Below the pieces are notes generated by a model. It had not been told where the DNA came from. It was given only the letters and a program-made list of their open reading frames with translations, and ran no database searches. From assembly GCA_964511075.1 (NCBI GenBank), contig CAZEDM010000012.1, positions 1 through 64,000 of the forward strand: a DNA stretch of 64,000 nucleotides. Direction: 5' to 3'. Below, one piece after another: positions 53,381-62,213 of the stretch (position 1 is its first letter; each line of letters begins with the position of its first letter). The DNA is from CAZEDM01 sp964511075 (GTDB lineage: Bacteria > Zixibacteria > MSB-5A5 > RBG-16-43-9). Both the position numbers and the translations under genes were made by a program.

Positions 53381-55123
53381 CTAAGATTCCCTTTGCTCCT
53401 TTGGTTTTATCTTCAGCTTCTCTATCAGCTTAGCGTTAATCCAGATCTCCTCTCCCTGTCTTAGCTTCTTTTCCCATTTCTTCTGGTATTCGCTTTGCTT
53501 CTCCAGAGTCACCAAGGTTTTTAACCTGCTCTTGTATAATTCCACAGGAGAACCTTCTCTCCTTTCCACCAGTTTGATCAGATGATACCCCCACTCTGTT
53601 CTAACCGGGCCGCCCACCTCTCCGACCTTCAGCTGGGCTGCGGCCTTGTAGAACTCGGGAGAGATCTCCACATCCGTGATGAAACCCAGATCATATGCCA
53701 CCTCCCTGATCTCTTTTTCCCCTGGATAATATTCCTTTGCCATCTCCACGAAATCCGCTCCATTCTTTATCTTCTGCAGTACCTCAAGAGCCTTGAGGGA
53801 ATCCGTGAAGATGATATGATAAACGTGAAGGGAGCTGTCTGCCGGGAACTCGTCACGGTGAGCAAGATAGTAGTCGTAGACCTCCTCATTCGAGGGGAGA
53901 TATCCCTGCAGCTTCCCCCCTGCCAAGACCTTTATTTTCGCCTCCTTGAACCTGAAATCGTTCATCTCCTTGGTATATTCGGGAAGCTGCTGGTATCCGT
54001 TCCTTTTGCCCTCCAGCACCAGGATATTAAACAAAGTGGAGTAATCCCGCAGAAGCGTTTTTTTATCCTCCAGGCTCAGGGTGTCTTTGTTAAAATACAT
54101 CTTGTAGCGGGATAGATCGCTTATATATTTTAGGAATTTTGTAGTATCCACCCCATCAATTATCAGCACCCAGGGATCGTCTTTGACTGAAGCCGGGTCT
54201 TGTTTCAAGACCTCTTCATTGTAAAGATAGCTGGCTTTATTTTTTAGATTTTCCAGATATTCCTTGGCTTTCTCATCTTGTTTTTTCCGGATAAGACCCG
54301 ACTTTATCTGGTTTTTCAGCCCCTCAGTTAATTCCATCAGTTCCTCGGGCTTTTTCTCGGTGTATCTCAGAATGTGATACCCGTATCTGGTCCTGAAGGG
54401 CTTGGAGACCTCACCAGGCTCCAGAGTGGTAACCTGCTCCTCGAACTCCTTGATCATCCGGTCCCGGGGCAGGAAACCCAGCTCTCCCCCTCTTTCCCTG
54501 GTCTGTTCCTCCTCTGAATACTTCTTGGCCAAGGCTGAAAAATCCTCACCAGCTATGGCCTTCTCGTAGATTGATTCGATCTTCTTTTTGGCTTTCTCCT
54601 CCGCCTTTTTCAGGGCATTCGGATTCCCACCATCCTGCAGGGTGTCTATCTTGATCAGGATATGACTGACCTTGTATTCCTCCGGTTTGGTGAACAGCTT
54701 CTCCCGGTTCTGGTTATAGTAGTCAACTACCTGGCTGTCCTGAACCACGGTCTTTTCCGCTATCTCCTTTTTGTACATCAGTTCAACCAGGTACTCCAGG
54801 CGGTGTTTCTCCTCTTTCTTTTTCCAGTCCTCATCCTGGCTCAGATCCAGATTTTCCGCTTTCTGATCGACCAGCTTATCCGTGATCAGCATCTCCAAAG
54901 CCTCTTTTTTCTTCTTCTGCTCCTCCTCTTTGTTATCCTTGGTGGTAAAATTCATCGATTCCAATTTATCTACCAGCTCTTCTTTGGTGATAGCCTCTCC
55001 ATTTACCCTGGCGGCAACGTTCTTATCTTTTGAGCCGGAAGAAAAAACACCGGCACATCCCGTCAAGCCCAGATAGAATGTTAAAAATATCAGAAGTAGA
55101 AAAAGAAACCTTGGTTTAAACAT
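53381..55123 (-). CDS. SurA-like peptidyl-prolyl isomerase lipoprotein
   Basis: 580 residues. Lipoprotein signal with lipobox LTGC, lipidated Cys23. A SurA_N-like region (about 35-140) is followed by a complete parvulin domain (about 145-255, KVSHILIKID..., GELGFLPRDRMIKEFEEQ, RTRYGYHILRYTEKK) and a second parvulin domain (about 420-530, YHIIFTDSLKAL, RTEWGYHLIKLVERR). It would fold or escort outer-membrane proteins from the periplasmic face of a membrane. The 21-base gap to the upstream PorV-like gene suggests one operon, tying it to outer-membrane biogenesis. Confidence 0.92.
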   Translation of the reverse strand: MFKPRFLFLLLIFLTFYLGLTGCAGVFSSGSKDKNVAARVNGEAITKEELVDKLESMNFTTKDNKEEEQKKKKEALEMLITDKLVDQKAENLDLSQDEDWKKKEEKHRLEYLVELMYKKEIAEKTVVQDSQVVDYYNQNREKLFTKPEEYKVSHILIKIDTLQDGGNPNALKKAEEKAKKKIESIYEKAIAGEDFSALAKKYSEEEQTRERGGELGFLPRDRMIKEFEEQVTTLEPGEVSKPFRTRYGYHILRYTEKKPEELMELTEGLKNQIKSGLIRKKQDEKAKEYLENLKNKASYLYNEEVLKQDPASVKDDPWVLIIDGVDTTKFLKYISDLSRYKMYFNKDTLSLEDKKTLLRDYSTLFNILVLEGKRNGYQQLPEYTKEMNDFRFKEAKIKVLAGGKLQGYLPSNEEVYDYYLAHRDEFPADSSLHVYHIIFTDSLKALEVLQKIKNGADFVEMAKEYYPGEKEIREVAYDLGFITDVEISPEFYKAAAQLKVGEVGGPVRTEWGYHLIKLVERREGSPVELYKSRLKTLVTLEKQSEYQKKWEKKLRQGEEIWINAKLIEKLKIKPKEQRES

Positions 55124-55144
55124 ATTCTTTCCCCTTTACAAATA

Positions 55145-56107
55145 TTAGAGTTTTACTTTTAATGAGACCCGGTAGCTGTTGTCCAGCTCCTCGTGGTGCA
55201 AAAAAGCCAGATCCACGCTGAACCTTTTAAAGCTCAAACCTCCGCCGGCAGTGAAATTGCCCCGGTCAAACCCCAGCCTGGCTGATACTCTTTCCAGATA
55301 AACCGCCTCCCAACCGTAATGCATATCTGCGGAGATATCTCCCTGCCAGTACTGGGCTGAATATTTTCTCCCCTCGAAATTCAGCTCCGCCTCGGTGGTG
55401 AAAAGGAATAAGAAATCACGGTACCCCCTGTGCAGGCTGAACCCCGTCCTCAGCGACGGGGAGATAGTCTCCTTGGTGCCGTTATCATAGGAGAGCAGGG
55501 TGGAGACCGCATCCTTGAGATTGGCTCCCAGGCTGAGATAATCTTTGGGTGACCAGAGCACTCCCAGATCGATACCCAGTCCGAAAGCGGAATTATCCAC
55601 GATGTGACGGTAGATGAACTTGGCGTTTCCGCCGAAGGAAAACCGGGGACTGGTCTTCTTGGCAAAGGAGAAGGTCAAAAGGTAATCCGCATGACCGGCT
55701 TCCTTTTTCACGTAAGGACGGTTGGCACTGCTTATGGGGTTATTGGGATCCGGTAGCTCAGTCACCTTGATATCCCCACCCCCCAGCCGCATCAGGCTCA
55801 CCCCGAAGGTATAGCTCTGAAACCGGCTCTGCATGGGTATGGCCCAGCCTATGAAATCATGATTCAAAAGCGAGCCGAAAGTCTCCGCATGCATGAAGAA
55901 AAGCTCCTGGGAGGAAAGCCTGGAAAGCCCGGCCGGGTTCCAGTAAACCGCGGTGGCATCATCCGAGACTGCCACAAAGGCACCGCCCAGAGCCAGAGCC
56001 CTGCCCCCTACGCCTAAGTTGAGGAACTCGCCTGCATATTTGGTCGCATTGACCGGGCTATAAGCCAAGACTAAAATCAAAAACAATAAAATCGATTTTC
56101 TCAACAT
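55145..56107 (-). CDS. PorV/PorQ-family outer-membrane protein
   Basis: 320 residues. Signal peptide about 1-21 ending at VNA. The family opening FLNLGVGGRALALGGAFVAVSDDATAVYWNPAGL is intact, followed by alternating amphipathic strands of a FadL-like barrel. PorV proteins shuttle or anchor type IX secretion substrates in Bacteroidetes and occur widely in related phyla. Whether the dockerin-tailed proteins here depend on it is speculation. It is the first gene of an apparent operon with the SurA-like lipoprotein. Confidence 0.88.
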   Translation of the reverse strand: MLRKSILLFLILVLAYSPVNATKYAGEFLNLGVGGRALALGGAFVAVSDDATAVYWNPAGLSRLSSQELFFMHAETFGSLLNHDFIGWAIPMQSRFQSYTFGVSLMRLGGGDIKVTELPDPNNPISSANRPYVKKEAGHADYLLTFSFAKKTSPRFSFGGNAKFIYRHIVDNSAFGLGIDLGVLWSPKDYLSLGANLKDAVSTLLSYDNGTKETISPSLRTGFSLHRGYRDFLFLFTTEAELNFEGRKYSAQYWQGDISADMHYGWEAVYLERVSARLGFDRGNFTAGGGLSFKRFSVDLAFLHHEELDNSYRVSLKVKL

Positions 56108-56160
56108 AGTCTAATAATATATAATTTGAGCAAAAAACAACAACTAAATTCATTACGAAG

Positions 56161-56188
56161 TTAGGGGTTCAAAATTTTGAACCCCTAC
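56161..56188. repeat. Hairpin GGGGTTCAAAATTTTGAACCCC type
   Basis: A perfect palindrome with arm TAGGGGTTCAAAA, followed by CTACGG; copies at 15492 and 52261. Confidence 0.85.
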
Positions 56189-56271
56189 GGGTTTTGGGAA
56201 GGTATAACTCTAAAATGGTCCTGCAATTTATCCTGCAGCTCTGGAATTATTTACAACGCTCAAAAAGGAGG

Positions 56272-58728
56272 TCAGCATTGGGGTGGTGTCCCACCACTGA
56301 ACAGATATTTAATTAAATATACCACATCTGAAACCGACACCTCTCCGTCACCATTAGCATCTGCACAGGAGGTATGAGGTGCGGGACACTGTGGCGGATT
56401 CCCTGCCTTGAACAGGAAATTAATCAGGTAAACCACATCTGAGACTGAAACCGAGGCATCGCCGTTTGCATCCCCGCATACGTATTCAGCTGTTTCGTAA
56501 ACGGTTATCTCCACCATCTCCGAATCGTCTAATTCTCCGTCAGAGGCTTTAAATGTCACGTAATACATCCCTGCCTGAGTGGTATCAGGATTAAAGGTAA
56601 ACGAACCTGCTCCGTTTCCTGAATCCGTAAATGAGGCGTTGGTGGGGACATCTTCCGCCTTTAAGATTATGGAATCGCCATCCGGATCAGAGGCAGAGAC
56701 CCTGAACTCTAAGGTCTCCCCTTCTGAAGTTGATTTGGACCCTATGGAATCCAGCGCTGGTACCCGATTGACGTTATTGACGGTTATGCTTACTTCCTCA
56801 GAATCAGCTAAATCTCCAATATCTCGGGCTATAAAGATAACGGAATAAATATCTGACTGGGTATAATCCGGGTCGAAGCTAAATGAACCCGCACCATTGC
56901 CTGAATCGGTAAAGGCAGCATTGACAGGGATATTCTCCGCTGATAAGATTATCGAATCTCCATCCGCATCCGTGGCGTGAACCCTGAAGGTGAGATTTGC
57001 TCCTTCATTTACGCTCTTGGGCCCGATGGAGTCCAACACCGGAGCTTGATCAACTGGAGCAAGGTAATACGTTTTTGTCACCATAGGCACTGGCTGAGAT
57101 CTTCCCCTGGAAGCCCACAAGTTATAGAAAGTTGTTCCCCAGTTATTGGTAACGTTCTCATCCCTCAGGAACTCCACATATTCCTTGCTGGTAGTCTGAT
57201 AATAGAGTGTGACCACTATCTGTGCGGTAGCCAAAGGCAATGAATATTCCGTATCATCTCGGTACTGTCCATCCGCATAGGAATAACCGACTGGTGGCGA
57301 TTGAATCATCTGAAAATTGGCATTGGTGAACCCTCTTGGAGGTATGCGGTTGTCCTTATATACGGTATCGTTTATTACAAAATGAAAGGAAGGCCCAGCC
57401 GGCAAATTAACAACTGGAGCAAGACCTTCTGAGATACCAGGCTTGATCTCATAAATTTTTGCATCCTGGTCATGGGTCAAAACTGCCGTGGCAGTGTCGT
57501 AAGCACCGGATTCGTAGACCAACGTATCTGAGGAGTTATAGGCTTTCACATTCAGCCACATTCGTCTTCCCTCAGGGTAACCGGAGGGGAGTTTATGGCC
57601 GGTCTCGTTGATCAGCCGTACCTGTAATAAATAGCTGTTCCCTTGATCTGTCACGTTAAGAGTGCACGTTGCCGCATTCTGCAGCATGTAGATAGCCCTC
57701 TGGATACCCGCATTTAAGGCTGTTGTGTCAGCCTCTCCCGGGAAAAGAGATTCAATCAGGTTTGGGATGAAGCCATTTCCACCGGTCATGTCGTGAAGAG
57801 GCAGGTCGTTGCGGGTTGGGACACCAGGTTTATTACAGCCAACTCCAGTAACATCTCTGAGATGGCAATCCTGACAGGTGGAAACGTAAGTTTTGTTCCC
57901 GCCGAATTGTGGTGCATAAACCCCTGCTGTTGAATTATATGCGCTCACCTTCCATTCGCTGAAGGTTCGCTCAATGGGAAACATAGAATAGGGATCAAAA
58001 TCCGGGGCAGCCTGGTCAAAGGTATTGGGAACGTATGCGTCATTGACGTCCCTGGCATAAACCGGGTTGCTCACATCATGACAGGCCCCGCAAAGCTCCG
58101 CCTCCTTATGAAAGGGGGAATAGAACATCTGGTGTTTTGCGGCTGCATCCACAAATGGTCCCCTTTTGGCGTTGTTGGCATCTGCTATATACATCCCGTT
58201 AGCCGACCATCCGGGAATCGGATTCAGTGTAGAAAGATAAGACTGGTCCTGCGTATAAGTTCCGCTGGTATAGGCTGAGTCATCCGGATAAGGATTTACC
58301 CCCAAGGGGGTGGGCTTGACCAGCTTATGACAGAAATCACACTGAACTCCCTCCCGGTCGTTATTGTTTAAGGCAGAGTCATCAGTAGGAGTTGAACGCC
58401 CCTCCAGCCATCCTGCTGGCGAGTGACACCTGATGCAAAGGTCTCCGCTTTGGGGTGCATCCTGATTAGAAACAGCCAGACAGGCATAGAAAAGAGGGTC
58501 ACGTGCTGCCTGGGACATCATGCTTCCTCGCCAGTTGAAAGCAGGCTCCACTGCCTGATCGTAGCCACCATGGCAGTTGTCGCACTTGCCAGGTGTCTCC
58601 AATTGTCCTGATTGACCCGGCTGCGAGCCGGGCAAGAAGAAATCGTTAAGAGTAGTAGGAACTGCACCCCAAACGGTTATAGCGGCCAGCAGTATGATTA
58701 TGCCTATTATACTTTTGGAAATACGCAT
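56272..58728 (-). CDS. Secreted pentaheme cytochrome c with cadherin-like and dockerin modules
   Basis: 818 residues. Signal peptide about 1-23 (IIGIIILLAAITVWGA). Five CxxCH haem-binding motifs lie in the first ~290 residues: CDNCH, CIRCH, CDFCH, CGACH and CQDCH. A beta-rich middle region follows, then two cadherin-like repeats with DSIGxKS...DADGDSI and DPDGDSI calcium signatures (about 565-745), and two dockerin-like repeats (GDANGDASVSVSDVVYLINF, ADANGDGEVSVSDVVYLIKY) at the end. Probable extracellular electron-transfer or haem protein fixed to the cell surface. A consensus promoter precedes it; it appears monocistronic. Confidence 0.9.
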   Translation of the reverse strand: MRISKSIIGIIILLAAITVWGAVPTTLNDFFLPGSQPGQSGQLETPGKCDNCHGGYDQAVEPAFNWRGSMMSQAARDPLFYACLAVSNQDAPQSGDLCIRCHSPAGWLEGRSTPTDDSALNNNDREGVQCDFCHKLVKPTPLGVNPYPDDSAYTSGTYTQDQSYLSTLNPIPGWSANGMYIADANNAKRGPFVDAAAKHQMFYSPFHKEAELCGACHDVSNPVYARDVNDAYVPNTFDQAAPDFDPYSMFPIERTFSEWKVSAYNSTAGVYAPQFGGNKTYVSTCQDCHLRDVTGVGCNKPGVPTRNDLPLHDMTGGNGFIPNLIESLFPGEADTTALNAGIQRAIYMLQNAATCTLNVTDQGNSYLLQVRLINETGHKLPSGYPEGRRMWLNVKAYNSSDTLVYESGAYDTATAVLTHDQDAKIYEIKPGISEGLAPVVNLPAGPSFHFVINDTVYKDNRIPPRGFTNANFQMIQSPPVGYSYADGQYRDDTEYSLPLATAQIVVTLYYQTTSKEYVEFLRDENVTNNWGTTFYNLWASRGRSQPVPMVTKTYYLAPVDQAPVLDSIGPKSVNEGANLTFRVHATDADGDSIILSAENIPVNAAFTDSGNGAGSFSFDPDYTQSDIYSVIFIARDIGDLADSEEVSITVNNVNRVPALDSIGSKSTSEGETLEFRVSASDPDGDSIILKAEDVPTNASFTDSGNGAGSFTFNPDTTQAGMYYVTFKASDGELDDSEMVEITVYETAEYVCGDANGDASVSVSDVVYLINFLFKAGNPPQCPAPHTSCADANGDGEVSVSDVVYLIKYLFSGGTPPQC

Positions 58729-59195
58729 ATAATTCTCTACTTCTAAAAAAGGTAGATTATATTACAACGTCTTATGATATTCACAACTCTGTTAGCCCTT
58801 TTTCAACTGATTAAGAGAGCTATTTATATTTTTCAAAGTGCAGGATCTATGATATAATAATAGTAATTATTCTCGATTTTGTCAAGTTTTTTTAATCATG
58901 GGAAATGATAAGAATCCAATAAAGATATTGACAAAAAGTGCTGATATTATCTCAAAAAAACTCAAAAGAGGAAACTATCAATTCAAACAATTTCATCTCC
59001 TCGTCCGGGGAAATAATAAGGTAGATAATACGCATAACATCCGCAACCCTCTACTCCATTGACAATTCTATAGCCGTTGAATGAATAAGTACGGTATCAA
59101 TCTGAGATAAGGCCGGGCAGGTAAAATGATGGATAAAGGAAGAATTACAAGGCTTTCTATATTACCCCACATCAACTTGAATCTAAATAAAAAAA
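58729..59195. other. Intergenic region upstream of the cytochrome gene
   Basis: About 470 bases. The left part carries the cytochrome promoter and a ~130-base leader. The remainder is AT-rich, without repeats and without an ORF that has both a ribosome-binding site and recognisable protein sequence. Confidence 0.7.
58857..58885 (-). promoter_or_regulatory. Cytochrome gene promoter
   Basis: Minus strand: TTGACA (58885-58880), 17-base spacer, TATTAT (58862-58857), 129 bases before the ATG. Confidence 0.75.
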
Positions 59196-59219
59196 GGGCA
59201 CGATATATCGTGCCCCTAC
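59186..59219 (-). terminator. Terminator after the thioredoxin lipoprotein gene
   Basis: The perfect 20-base palindrome GGGCACGATATATCGTGCCC (59196-59215) is followed on the minus strand by TTTTTTTATT. The GTAGG tag on the gene side marks it as a member of the dispersed hairpin family acting as a terminator. Confidence 0.9.
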
Positions 59220-59226
59220 AAGAAAT

Positions 59227-59781
59227 CTACTTACCTTTTTTCTCTAACTCGTCTTTTTTCTTGAGATATTCGTCAAAGCTGATCTTCTTGTACCAATCGC
59301 CTGCCAGATAATTGAGAACGTTGGCAAATTCCTCAACAGTTCTGTACCCAACCATAGGAGAAAGTTTCTCCCCGTTTGGCTCCAAAAACCAGGTGGTGGG
59401 ATACCCTCTTACCCCGTATTGAGAGGCAAGGTCCCTCTCGGTGATGTTCCCCTTATCCAGCATAAGCTTGTTCCTGGATTCCCCGTTTACCTTTATGGAG
59501 ATGAAGCTCTTATCCAGTATCCTTTTTATCTTCTCATCCTCAAAAGTATATCTGAACATCCTCTTGCAGTAACCGCACCAGTCCGTGTAGAAGAAAGTCA
59601 TTATCTTTTTGTTCTCCTTTTCAGCCTGTTTCAACCCTTTATCATATTTAAGCCAGTTGATAGCCACGGGGTTGTCTTTCTTTTCTTCTTTTTTGGGTGG
59701 AGATTTCTGGGAGGAGCAGCTGGGGATTAAAACAAAAAACATAAGGATGAACGGCACGGCTCTTTTCGCAAGATTTGACAT
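59227..59781 (-). CDS. Thioredoxin-fold lipoprotein
   Basis: 184 residues from ATG 59781, chosen for its AGGAGAG site and because it gives a proper lipoprotein signal (FILMFFVLIPSC, lipidated Cys22); the frame opens 24 codons earlier without such support. The thioredoxin motif is FFYTDWCGYCKRM (Cys-Gly-Tyr-Cys), with cis-Pro region GVRGYPTTWFLEPNG. It is of the DUF255/thioredoxin-like family that handles periplasmic thiols or cytochrome maturation, consistent with the neighbouring c-type cytochrome gene. Confidence 0.9.
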   Translation of the reverse strand: MSNLAKRAVPFILMFFVLIPSCSSQKSPPKKEEKKDNPVAINWLKYDKGLKQAEKENKKIMTFFYTDWCGYCKRMFRYTFEDEKIKRILDKSFISIKVNGESRNKLMLDKGNITERDLASQYGVRGYPTTWFLEPNGEKLSPMVGYRTVEEFANVLNYLAGDWYKKISFDEYLKKKDELEKKGK

Positions 59782-59830
59782 ATTCTCTCCTGAAATCAGA
59801 AGGTTCAAGTTTATAATCTTTACGCTATTG

Positions 59831-60943
59831 TCAAACACGGCGTTTGCCAGCAAGCTTCCTTACTTTTCTCCAAACAAGAGACAAGACCAGAATGATAAAA
59901 AGAAAAGTGGAAAGAAGCTTTATCCCGTAAGGTATAATCTCTGCCCCCTCTCCTACTTTTGCCTGTGGAGACAGATTCAAAAAATCATAAAACCAGTTCA
60001 AGCCCATTCCCAGCAAAAGGCTTACGAGCATAATGCTGAGGACATAAAGGAACAAAGACCTCCTGCCCAGGAACTTCCCTACGGCTACGACGGTGGTTAT
60101 ATTGGTAGCCGGACCGCTCAGAAGCAATACCAGAGCCGCACCCGGGGAGAGCCCTTTCAAAATCAAAGCAGAGGCAATGGGAGTGGCGGAGGTGGAACAG
60201 ATATAAAGAGGAATTCCTATTGCTAACATCCCTGACATCGGCAGGATTCCTTTTCCTCCGAAATTCTCCAGTATAAATTTCTCCGGAATCAGGGTGGAAA
60301 TCAAAGCGGCTAATAGATACCCGAAAATGATATATACAACGATATCCCCGAAGAAATCCAGAAATCCGTAATTGATTGAGTCTTTAAATCTCTGACTCAT
60401 ACTTTTGTTTTGTGATTCAGCTTTTGATTCATCCTTTTCGCATTCACACTTACAGCAACTGTCTTTGGATGAAGATATTTTGAGATTTTCCGAGTTGGTT
60501 CGGGAATTGGATTTCCCGAACCATTCGCGATTTTCTTTTTTACCGAATATCTTCTCAATAATTCCTGCAGAGATCGAGGTAACCACAGCCGCAACTGGAC
60601 GCACTATCGTCAAAACCGGATCAAGCAGAGCATAGGAGATGGAGATAGAGTCGACTCCGGTCTCGGGCGTAGCGATCAAGAACGAGACCGTAGCCTCCTT
60701 ACTGGCGCCATCTTTTTTGAGGCCAATCGCCGCAGGAATAACCCCGCAGGAGCATAAAGGCAAAGGGGTGCCGATAATGGAGGCTTTGAGTATCGATTTA
60801 AAGCCCGAGCCTCCTAAATGCTGAGCCAATTTTTTGCCTGAGATAAACTCGTGAATGAAACCCGCAATGAGAAAACCCAGCAGAAGATAAAAAGCAGAAT
60901 CGTTTACTACTTTGAAAAGCTCTTGAAAAAATGTTGAGACCAT
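59831..60943 (-). CDS. SO_0444-type metal permease
   Basis: 370 residues from ATG 60943. An ATG 18 codons upstream (60997) lies inside an intergenic palindrome and is rejected. Eight to ten transmembrane helices in two halves, with the family motif GTPLPLCSCGVIPAA in the first and GIPLYICSTSATPIA in the second. A cytosolic linker (about 175-205) is rich in Cys/Glu (SCCKCECEKDE) and may bind metal. Related proteins are described as copper/zinc or arsenic-type permeases; the substrate is not known. No clear Shine-Dalgarno precedes the chosen ATG. Confidence 0.87.
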   Translation of the reverse strand: MVSTFFQELFKVVNDSAFYLLLGFLIAGFIHEFISGKKLAQHLGGSGFKSILKASIIGTPLPLCSCGVIPAAIGLKKDGASKEATVSFLIATPETGVDSISISYALLDPVLTIVRPVAAVVTSISAGIIEKIFGKKENREWFGKSNSRTNSENLKISSSKDSCCKCECEKDESKAESQNKSMSQRFKDSINYGFLDFFGDIVVYIIFGYLLAALISTLIPEKFILENFGGKGILPMSGMLAIGIPLYICSTSATPIASALILKGLSPGAALVLLLSGPATNITTVVAVGKFLGRRSLFLYVLSIMLVSLLLGMGLNWFYDFLNLSPQAKVGEGAEIIPYGIKLLSTFLFIILVLSLVWRKVRKLAGKRRV

Positions 60944-61243
60944 ATTTTCTGTATCGGTATACCCACGTTGCCCACAATGTGGGTAGGGGCAATTCATGAA
61001 TTGCCCCTACGATTCTTCCGGCAGGTGTCAGGAGGTAACTCCTGACACCACGGTTTACCGGACGTTACGATTTACCCCACCCTATCCCTCCCCTACAGGG
61101 GAGGGGAATATATTCCCTCTCCTTGCAGGAGAGGGTTAGGGTGAGATCCCAGGGCGAGGAAACCTCGCCCCTACATTTTCACGCTCACGTCTTTTTTCTC
61201 TTTTATCCGTCATTCGTCATCAGTCATCCATCATTTTTTTTAC
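60944..61243. other. Repeat-rich intergenic region upstream of the permease
   Basis: 300 bases with no gene. In order: CCCACGTTGCCCACAATGTGGG (60962-60983), a perfect 28-base palindrome with arm GTAGGGGCAATTCA (60983-61010), GGTGTCAGGAG/CTCCTGACACC (61024-61049), CCCTCCCCT/AGGGGAGGG (61086-61105), CCCTCTCCTTGCAGGAGAGG (61116-61135) with GTTAGGGTGAG, and GGGCGAGG/CCTCGCCC with CTAC (61154-61175). Confidence 0.85.
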
Positions 61244-62056
61244 TCACATAAACCATTTTTTCGTATGGTGCACCACATCCCCGAATCTGCGCATAAACTC
61301 CGTATCCTCTTCAGAAAGCGGACCATCCTTGAGTGAACCAAGATTTTCCTCAAGCTCTTTCAAGTTATGAGGCGATGTCAAACAGACATCCACATTCGGA
61401 TTCGAGAGCACAAACCTGTAGCACATTCCCGGACTGGGTACCCGTTCGTCTTTGGGCCAGTTCTTGGGCCTGCGAATCAGATAAGTCCAGCGGGTAGCTG
61501 TGTAGCTGATGACTCCCGGATTATGTTTTTCTAGATAGGGGAAAATATCCTCCTCTGCACCCCTGTGAGCCGCATTATATCTCATCATTATGAAATCAAG
61601 TGCGCCCTCTGCACAAATTTTCCCTGCGAATTTGCGGTTGTGAGTGGAGATGCCAACCCCCTTCACCTTCCCCTGTTCCCGCAAACGGTAAAGCTCTTCC
61701 CTGATTTTTTCAGGAAAATGTTTCTCTTTGGTTACGCCTAAGAAAAGAAAACAATCGATATAATCAGTCCTCAGCTGCCTGAGCCTTCTCTCTAAAGTCC
61801 GCTTTGGACTGGTATGCCCCCAGAGAAGGTTATACGGCCCCGTGGCAATAACATACTTTTCCCGGTTGTGTCTTAAAACATCCCGCAAAACGCTGATCAT
61901 CTGGTTATCGATGCCAAAGAAGAAGAAAAAGTTCATCCCCTCATCCACAGCCTTATAAATAGCCTCCTTGCCCGGCCGGTAAGTAGCAGAAAGCCCCAGA
62001 CGGAAAACCGGAAGACCGCTTTTGCCGAGGGTGGTATGGGTGAAATTTTGGGTCAT
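61244..62056 (-). CDS. Aldo/keto-reductase-like protein lacking the catalytic tetrad
   Basis: 270 residues with the AKR TIM-barrel outline (TTLGKSGLPVFRLGLSATY, LERRLRQLRTDYID, GKVKGVGISTHNRKF). The four catalytic positions are not conserved: the NFFDTAxxYG segment (Asp, Tyr) reads NFFFFFG, the Lys of the ISTK-type strand reads ATGPYN, and the His of the LLH strand reads FLFLG. About 30 residues fewer than most AKRs. It is therefore unlikely to be an oxidoreductase of the usual mechanism. Role unknown. Confidence 0.82.
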   Translation of the reverse strand: MTQNFTHTTLGKSGLPVFRLGLSATYRPGKEAIYKAVDEGMNFFFFFGIDNQMISVLRDVLRHNREKYVIATGPYNLLWGHTSPKRTLERRLRQLRTDYIDCFLFLGVTKEKHFPEKIREELYRLREQGKVKGVGISTHNRKFAGKICAEGALDFIMMRYNAAHRGAEEDIFPYLEKHNPGVISYTATRWTYLIRRPKNWPKDERVPSPGMCYRFVLSNPNVDVCLTSPHNLKELEENLGSLKDGPLSEEDTEFMRRFGDVVHHTKKWFM

Positions 62057-62074
62057 ATTTTGTTTTATATTTTA

Positions 62075-62102
62075 GCAGGGGCACGTTGCAATGTGCCCCT
62101 AC
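62075..62102. repeat. 28-base hairpin GCAGGGGCACGTTG type
   Basis: Same stem as 28185-28212 with one T substitution and a GC instead of GT at the left tag; ends CCCCTAC. Followed by GACAGGCTTCCAGCCTGTC (62121-62139). Confidence 0.8.
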
Positions 62103-62213
62103 TGGCGTTAAAATTGGTGAGACAGGCTTCCAGCCTGTCCTGAACAGCGTCAAATATTTACCATACTTTTAAGAGTGTAAACAAGTAAGGCACAACGCTA
62201 CTTCAAAAAACCA

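Noticed and set aside
58898..59062. 54-codon plus-strand ORF beginning MGNDKNPIKILTKSADI
   Set aside because: No Shine-Dalgarno, no recognisable domain, and it lies over the promoter of the divergent cytochrome gene.
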